A stretch of 64,000 bases of DNA from contig NZ_CP027869.1 of NCBI RefSeq assembly GCF_005490985.1, positions 62,001 to 126,000 on the forward strand, given 5' to 3'. Of this stretch, positions 59,919-64,000 are shown in pieces. A model generated the notes under the pieces. That model was given only the letters and a program-made list of their open reading frames with translations. It was not told the origin of the DNA and made no database searches. The position numbers and the translations under genes were made by a program. Each line of letters begins with the position of its first letter. The stretch's first letter is position 1. The stretch is from Curtobacterium sp. SGAir0471 (GTDB lineage: Bacteria > Actinomycetota > Actinomycetes > Actinomycetales > Microbacteriaceae).

Positions 59919-60009
59919 GGATGCTCCTTCGCTCCCGGCGGTGCCGCTGTGCACCGCGCCCCTGCGATCCTGCCCCTCCGGCGCTGGGTCGCGTGACGGC
60001 CTGTCCGCA

Positions 60010-60699
60010 TCAGTGCCCTGGGCCCGCTGCGCAGAGGTGCTCGATCGCGGTCGGGAGTGCCTGCTGCACGGGTGCGTCGGAGACGTGGACCGCCGTCGCT
60101 GCCCGTCGGAGGTCGCGTGCGCAGGACGGCGCGTCCCGCACCTCCTGCAGCCGCGCGAGGCCGGAGACCAGCTCGGTCGTGATGCGGTCGAGCGTCGGAC
60201 GGACCGTGGTCGTCAGGTCGGGCGCCTCGGCGGGAGCGCGGTCGGGGTGACGGGTCCACTCGTCGAGCAGGGCCGTCTGTGCCTGCTTGCTCGCCTCGAT
60301 CTGGTCGGCGAACACCGCCTCGACCCAGTCCGGGTCGACGTGGTCCCGCTCGGCGGCGGTGCGTGCGGTGTCGAGGACCGTGCGCTCCCGTGCTGCGTCC
60401 TCGACCGGCTGCCCGGAGTGGTACTTCGCGGCGGCGACCTCGGGTGCGGTGTCGAGCCGTTCCGCGACGAGGGCGACCACGGCCCGTGCTGCCGCGGCTG
60501 TGGCCGGCTCCGGGCTCGCGCTCGAGGAGGTCGTCGCGGTGCGGGACGACGAGGGAGCGGCTGCGGTCCCGCTCTCCGCCGCGCACCCGGCGAGCGACGT
60601 CACGACGGCGGCGCTGAGCCCGAGGGTGCCGAGTCCCAGGGTGACGGCGGAGCGGCGGGGCGTGCGGGTGACGGGCGACGTGGTCATCGGTCGAGGCAT
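60010..60699 (-). CDS. Secreted chorismate mutase lipoprotein (AroQ gamma)
   Basis: A 229-aa exported protein. After a basic start comes a hydrophobic core and lipobox LAGC, then a Ser/Ala linker and an all-helical AroQ-gamma domain: VVALVAERLDTAPEVAAAKY, GQPVEDAARERTVLDTAR, VFADQIEASKQAQTALLDEW. The conserved Arg, Lys and Glu of chorismate mutase helices are present. The domain should convert chorismate to prephenate outside the cytoplasm; the anchor is predicted from the lipobox. Starts at 60699 or 60687 are both possible. It is divergent from an aldo/keto reductase. Confidence 0.85.
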   Translation of the reverse strand: MPRPMTTSPVTRTPRRSAVTLGLGTLGLSAAVVTSLAGCAAESGTAAAPSSSRTATTSSSASPEPATAAAARAVVALVAERLDTAPEVAAAKYHSGQPVEDAARERTVLDTARTAAERDHVDPDWVEAVFADQIEASKQAQTALLDEWTRHPDRAPAEAPDLTTTVRPTLDRITTELVSGLARLQEVRDAPSCARDLRRAATAVHVSDAPVQQALPTAIEHLCAAGPGH

Positions 60700-60705
60700 G
60701 GGACA

Positions 60706-60749
60706 GTGGTACACCACATTCCGGTACTCCTGCGTCGGTGGTACATCAC
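60706..60749. promoter_or_regulatory. Two GTGGTACANCAC repeats (candidate operator)
   Basis: GTGGTACACCAC (60706-60717) and GTGGTACATCAC (60738-60749) are 32 bp apart, three helix turns, in the chorismate mutase/aldo-keto reductase divergent region. The first is a perfect GTGGT-AC-ACCAC inverted repeat. Confidence 0.45.
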
Positions 60750-60859
60750 TGCACGCACCCGTTCGCGGATCGGCCGGCCCGGGTGGTCGCTCGTGGCACG
60801 GCGCGTAGCGTCGCGGGCCGGGGCGCACCGAAGCGCTCCACGACAGGAGTGACACGCAC

Positions 60860-61870
60860 ATGGAGTACCGCTACCTCGGCGACTCGGGCCTCAAGGTGTC
60901 CGAGATCACGTACGGCAACTGGCTGACCCACGCCTCCCAGGTCGAGAACGACGCGGCGATCGCCTGCGTCCGGGCCGCGCTCGACGTCGGCATCTCGACG
61001 TTCGACACCGCGGACGTCTACGCGAACACCGGCGCCGAGACCGTCCTCGGCGAAGCCCTCAAGGGGGAGCGGCGCCAGTCGCTCGAGATCGCCACGAAGG
61101 TCTTCGGCCCCACCGGTCCGAAGGGCCACAACGACACCGGGCTGAGCCGGAAGCACATCCTCGAGTCGATCGACGGGTCGCTCGAGCGGCTGCAGACCGA
61201 CTACGTCGACCTGTACCAGGCGCACCGCTACGACCACGAGACCCCGCTCGAGGAGACGATGCAGGCGTTCGCCGACGTCGTGCGGCAGGGGAAGGTCCTG
61301 TACGTGGGTGTCTCGGAGTGGACCGCGGACCAGCTCCGCGCCGGCGCCGCGCTGGCGAAGGACCTCGGGTTCCAGCTCATCTCGAACCAGCCGCAGTACT
61401 CGGCGCTGTGGCGGGTCATCGAGGGCGAGGTCGTCCCCACGTCGAAGGAACTCGGCATCTCGCAGATCGTCTGGTCGCCGATCGCCCAGGGCGTGCTGAC
61501 GGGCAAGTACCGGCCCGGCCAGCCGCTGCCCGAGGGCTCGCGCGCCACCGACGACAAGGGCGGCGCGAAGATGATCGAGCGCTTCATGAACGACGAGGTG
61601 CTGTCCGCGGTGCAGGAGCTCAAGCCGATCGCAGACGAGCTGAGCCTGTCGATGGCGCAGCTCGCCGTGGCGTGGGTGCTGCAGAACGAGAACGTGGCGT
61701 CGGCGATCATCGGCGCCTCGCGGCCCGAGCAGGTGCACGACAACGCTGGTGCTGCCGGGGTGCAGATCCCCGCGGAGCTGATGTCCCGCATCGACGACGC
61801 CCTCGGGTCGGTCGTCGAGCGCGACCCGGCGAAGACGAACGACAGCAGCCCGAAGACCCGCGAGGTCTGA
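60860..61870 (+). CDS. Aldo/keto reductase (KCNAB/YghZ-like)
   Basis: A 336-aa TIM-barrel reductase. The tetrad is visible as Asp and Tyr in FDTADVYANTGAE, Lys in IATKVFGPTG and His in LYQAHRYDHETP. QPQYSALWRVIEGEVVPTSK and SPIAQGVLTGKYRPGQ are typical of the potassium-channel beta-subunit-like branch, using NADPH. A CAGGAG ribosome site precedes ATG 60860. Confidence 0.94.
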   Translation: MEYRYLGDSGLKVSEITYGNWLTHASQVENDAAIACVRAALDVGISTFDTADVYANTGAETVLGEALKGERRQSLEIATKVFGPTGPKGHNDTGLSRKHILESIDGSLERLQTDYVDLYQAHRYDHETPLEETMQAFADVVRQGKVLYVGVSEWTADQLRAGAALAKDLGFQLISNQPQYSALWRVIEGEVVPTSKELGISQIVWSPIAQGVLTGKYRPGQPLPEGSRATDDKGGAKMIERFMNDEVLSAVQELKPIADELSLSMAQLAVAWVLQNENVASAIIGASRPEQVHDNAGAAGVQIPAELMSRIDDALGSVVERDPAKTNDSSPKTREV

Positions 61871-61886
61871 GCGGGGCGGAACGAGG

Positions 61887-61952
61887 TCGAACCACGCTTC
61901 CGACGTCGAACCAGCCGCACGCGCCGGTTCGACGTCGGGAACCTGGTTCGAC
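61887..61952. repeat. Nested palindrome after the aldo/keto reductase
   Basis: An inner 12-bp stem (CGACGTCGAACC at 61901-61912 with 61926-61937) lies within an outer GTCGAACCA/TGGTTCGAC pair (61887-61895 with 61944-61952). It sits in the convergent gap before the tRNA terminator. Confidence 0.65.
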
Positions 61953-61986
61953 GCCGGGCTGCCCGGAGCGGGCCCACCGGGAACGC

Positions 61987-62018
61987 AAAAGAGCCCCTCA
62001 CTCTCGTGAGGGGCTCTT
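61987..62018 (-). terminator. Terminator of the tRNA operon
   Basis: GAGCCCCTCA and TGAGGGGCTC form a 10-bp perfect stem (61991-62000 with 62007-62016) around a 6-nt loop; on the minus strand it is followed by TTTT. The only classical U-tailed terminator noticed in the window. Confidence 0.9.
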
Positions 62019-62023
62019 CACCG

Positions 62024-62096
62024 TGGCTGGACACGGCATCGATCCGTGGACCTTTCGATTTTCAGTCGAACGCTCTACCAACTGAGCTATCCAGCC
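62024..62096 (-). tRNA. tRNA-Phe (GAA)
   Basis: A 73-nt cloverleaf on the minus strand. The acceptor GGCTGGA pairs with TCCAGCC, discriminator A, with TAGCTCAGTTGGTAGAGC in the D-arm and anticodon loop CTGAAAA (GAA). CCA is not encoded. Last of three tandem tRNAs. Confidence 0.97.
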
Positions 62097-62100
62097 GTGG

Positions 62101-62174
62101 CGACCCTGACGGGACTTGAACCCGCGACCTCCGCCGTGACAGGGCGGCACGCTAACCAACTGCGCTACAGGGCC
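62101..62174 (-). tRNA. tRNA-Asp (GTC)
   Basis: A 74-nt cloverleaf: acceptor GGCCCTG with CAGGGTC, D-arm TAGCGCAGTTGGTTAGCG, anticodon loop CTGTCAC (GTC), T-arm GCGGGTTCAAGTCCCGT, discriminator G. It lies 4 bp before tRNA-Phe. Confidence 0.97.
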
Positions 62175-62224
62175 ATGTGTTGTGTTGTGTGGTGTTGCTC
62201 GGTCGCTTGCTCACTCACGTGGAG

Positions 62225-62297
62225 TGACCCCAACGGGATTCGAACCCGTGCTGCCGCCGTGAAAGGGCGGTGTCCTAGGCCACTAAACGATAGGGCC
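62225..62297 (-). tRNA. tRNA-Glu (TTC)
   Basis: A 73-nt cloverleaf: acceptor GGCCCTA with TGGGGTC, anticodon loop CTTTCAC (TTC), T-arm ACGGGTTCGAATCCCGT, discriminator A. It is the first tRNA of the minus-strand cluster Glu-Asp-Phe, and supplies the aminoacyl-tRNA used by HemA. Confidence 0.97.
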
Positions 62298-62552
62298 GCA
62301 AGCTGCGCCGTGCGCTACCGGGAGTCAAGCATACGGACGGTCTGCGTGATGCACAAATCGAGCGCCCTCGAGCGTGCATCCCCGGCGTGTCGCGCCCCAC
62401 CGATGCTGCTCGGGTCCGTGTCCGGTGCGACCATCGTGGACGGTCCGGACCCTCGCTCGGGGGTGTCCCTGCCGTGACCCGTGTTGTTACTGTTGCGTCT
62501 GTTGACAGTGTGGCGTGTCCGAGCCTCGCCGCACCGTTACGAGATCGAGACC
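62298..62552. other. Intergenic: tRNA promoter and M23 gene leader
   Basis: 255 bp between the tRNA cluster and the peptidase gene. GTTAC, GTTGC and GTTGA pentamers at 62486, 62492 and 62501 recall MtrA-type sites. No gene and no recognised c-di-AMP (ydaO) riboswitch is present. Confidence 0.5.
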
Positions 62553-63818
62553 ATGTCGCCTGCATCCCACCGCTTCCCCCGCTCCCGCCGCCGCGTCCTC
62601 GCCGCCGCGGTCGCCGTCGTGCTCTCGGCCGGCGCCGTCGCCGCGGTCGGCCCGGTCTCCGCCGCATCGGCTGCGCAGTACCCGAGCTGGTCGGACGTCC
62701 AGCAGGCCAAGGCCTCGAAGGACGCCCAGCAGGCGAAGGTCACCGAGATCAAGGCGCTGCTGCAGGACCTGACCGAGAAGGCATCGGCTGCACAGCAGGC
62801 GTCCGAGGCCGCCGGCACGGCGTACCAGACCGCGCAGACGAAGTACGACGCCGCGACCCTCGAGCAGCAGACGCTGCAGCAGCAGGCGGACGAGGCCGAC
62901 CGCACCGCGAAGCGCTCCGAGGAACAGGCCGGACAGCTCGCCGCGCAGCTCGGCCGCGCGAGTGCGAACGACGTGACCACGGACATCCTCACGCACCCCT
63001 CCGACTCGGGTGACCTGCTCTACGAGCTCGGCGCGATGTCGAAGCTGACCGAGCAGGCCGACGGCATCTACTCGCAGGCCTCGCAGGACCGCGGTGTCGC
63101 GCAGGGGCTCGCCGACCGTGCCGAGCAGGCCAAGGAGGCCCTCGGTGCGCTCGCGGACGCGGCCCAGGCGAAGATGCAGGCCGCCCAGGACGCGGCCGAC
63201 CGGGCACAGTCGGCGGTCGACGCGCAGACGGACAACAAGGCCCGTCTCGAGGCCCAGCTCACCCTGCTGACCACCAACGAGCAGGACGTCCAGGCCAAGT
63301 ACGACGAGGGCGTCGCAGCCGCGAAGGCAGCCGAGGCGGCCCGCGCTGCGGCGGCCGCGAAGGCCGCGGCGACGAGCCAGGGCGGCACGGGCGGCGGCGC
63401 GCCGAACTCATCCGGCTGGGTCCGTCCCGCCGGCGGGTACCAGACGAGCCCCTACGGCTACCGCGTCGACCCGTACACGCACTACCGCGCCCTGCACGCC
63501 GGCGTGGACCTGGCGCCCGCCTGCTACGCGCCGATCTACGCCGCCCACGCGGGCACGGTGACGTTCGCGGCGAACGGCGGCGGCTACGGCAACGAGGTCG
63601 TGCTGGACAACGGCGGCGGCATCTCCACCGCGTACGGGCACATCGTCGACGAGGGCATCCTCGTCTCCGTCGGGCAGCACGTCGAGGCCGGGCAGCAGAT
63701 CGCGAAGATCGGCTCCACCGGTTGGTCGACGGGGTGCCACCTCCACTTCGAGACCCGGGTGAACGGTTCCGCCGTCGACCCGGTCCCCTTCATGGCAGCG
63801 CGGGGGATCTCGGTATGA
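62553..63818 (+). CDS. Secreted M23 (LytM) peptidase with coiled coil
   Basis: A 421-aa exported cell-wall protein. A signal peptide (RRRVLAAAVAVVLSAGAVAA core) ends near ASA at about residue 42, then a long Ala/Gln/Glu coiled coil (about 45-275, PcsB/RipA-like) and an Ala/Lys linker lead to the LytM domain (about 300-421). The zinc-binding HxxxD (ALHAGVDLA) and HxH (CHLHFET) are intact, so it can cut peptidoglycan cross-links. ATG 62553 gives a proper signal peptide; the frame opened at 62481 adds unrelated residues. It is followed by a second gene with a matching mature start. Confidence 0.93.
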   Translation: MSPASHRFPRSRRRVLAAAVAVVLSAGAVAAVGPVSAASAAQYPSWSDVQQAKASKDAQQAKVTEIKALLQDLTEKASAAQQASEAAGTAYQTAQTKYDAATLEQQTLQQQADEADRTAKRSEEQAGQLAAQLGRASANDVTTDILTHPSDSGDLLYELGAMSKLTEQADGIYSQASQDRGVAQGLADRAEQAKEALGALADAAQAKMQAAQDAADRAQSAVDAQTDNKARLEAQLTLLTTNEQDVQAKYDEGVAAAKAAEAARAAAAAKAAATSQGGTGGGAPNSSGWVRPAGGYQTSPYGYRVDPYTHYRALHAGVDLAPACYAPIYAAHAGTVTFAANGGGYGNEVVLDNGGGISTAYGHIVDEGILVSVGQHVEAGQQIAKIGSTGWSTGCHLHFETRVNGSAVDPVPFMAARGISV

Positions 63819-63851
63819 GCAACAGCGCCGTCGAGAGGCCCTGAGCGAGAC

Positions 63852-64000
63852 ATGAAGCCCTCCCCCCGCACCCTGTCCGGCTGCACCGCGGTCGTCGCCG
63901 TCCTCGGCATCGGTCTGTCGGTCGTCGTCGCCGGTCCCGCGCAGGCAGCCCCGTCCGCCCCGAGCTGGGACGACGTGCGGCAGGCGAAGGCCGACACCGC
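63852..64000 (+). CDS. Secreted cell-wall peptidase paralogue, partial
   Basis: The first 49 codons of a gene cut by the window end: a signal peptide (hydrophobic core CTAVVAVLGIGLSVVVAG, cleavage after AQA) followed by APSAPSWDDVRQAKADT, which matches the mature start YPSWSDVQQAKASKDA of the upstream M23 protein. A NlpC/P60 or M23 domain after a coiled coil is expected but not visible. It lies 33 bp after the upstream stop, so the two form an operon. Confidence 0.8.
   Translation, partial: MKPSPRTLSGCTAVVAVLGIGLSVVVAGPAQAAPSAPSWDDVRQAKADT

Overview
The window is high-GC actinobacterial DNA (roughly 70% G+C by eye) and most resembles the Microbacteriaceae, Curtobacterium-like. This rests on the actinobacterial coproporphyrin-dependent heme cluster, a group III ATP-type PfkA, a secreted gamma-class chorismate mutase, many GTG starts, and an unusually frequent leaderless promoter layout: a TANNNT-like hexamer 6-8 nt in front of the start codon. 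The genus is inferred from overall character, not from a marker gene.

Layout. 1-12 kb: an MFS transporter divergent from a LacI regulator with a perfect 20-bp operator, a secreted esterase-like protein, a flippase/MATE pair, a GAP-family protein, a uracil-type permease, a YgiB/YgiC-like pair and an amino-acid permease. 12-17 kb: a vapBC-type pair, an M13 metallopeptidase, a beta-lactamase-fold protein lacking its catalytic residues, a lipoprotein, an SDIPGE-repeat protein and a NUDIX hydrolase. 17-29 kb: the heme cluster, hemA divergent from hemE-hemY, three small membrane or membrane-associated proteins, then hemQ-hemH-hemC-hemD-hemB-hemL, nearly all with 4-nt start/stop overlaps. HemD is odd: it follows hemC in the same frame after one TAG codon and has no normal start codon. 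29-34 kb: ABC ATPase, GntR regulator, YhdH-type oxidoreductase, pfkA, an AlkA-like glycosylase and a GNAT acetyltransferase.

34.4-40.0 kb is a 5.6-kb accessory island of visibly lower G+C. It lies between two 437-bp direct repeats (33937-34373 and 39999-40435), collinear and about 93% identical. Each repeat holds the end of the GNAT gene and the start of a His-rich small gene, so the left copy has a whole GNAT and a broken small gene, and the right copy the reverse. Inside are an ASCH-domain protein, an Imm8-like orphan immunity protein, an unknown protein, and a two-gene module that looks like phage defence: a 781-aa AAA_13/RloC-like SMC-type ATPase and a 288-aa AbiJ-NTD4/HEPN-like protein.

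40-64 kb is core-like: acetyltransferase, epimerases, a secreted beta-rich protein, YceI, an ECF sigma/anti-sigma pair, a serine hydrolase, MarR, a 1188-aa PutA homologue with its catalytic Cys replaced, an SDR enzyme, a PsiD-like phosphatidylserine decarboxylase, DUF2071, a nitroreductase, an Lrp regulator divergent from dimethylargininase plus ornithine aminotransferase, a chorismate mutase lipoprotein divergent from an aldo/keto reductase, three tRNAs (Glu, Asp, Phe) and an M23 cell-wall peptidase followed by the start of a paralogue. No rRNA, CRISPR array, integrase or intact insertion sequence was seen.
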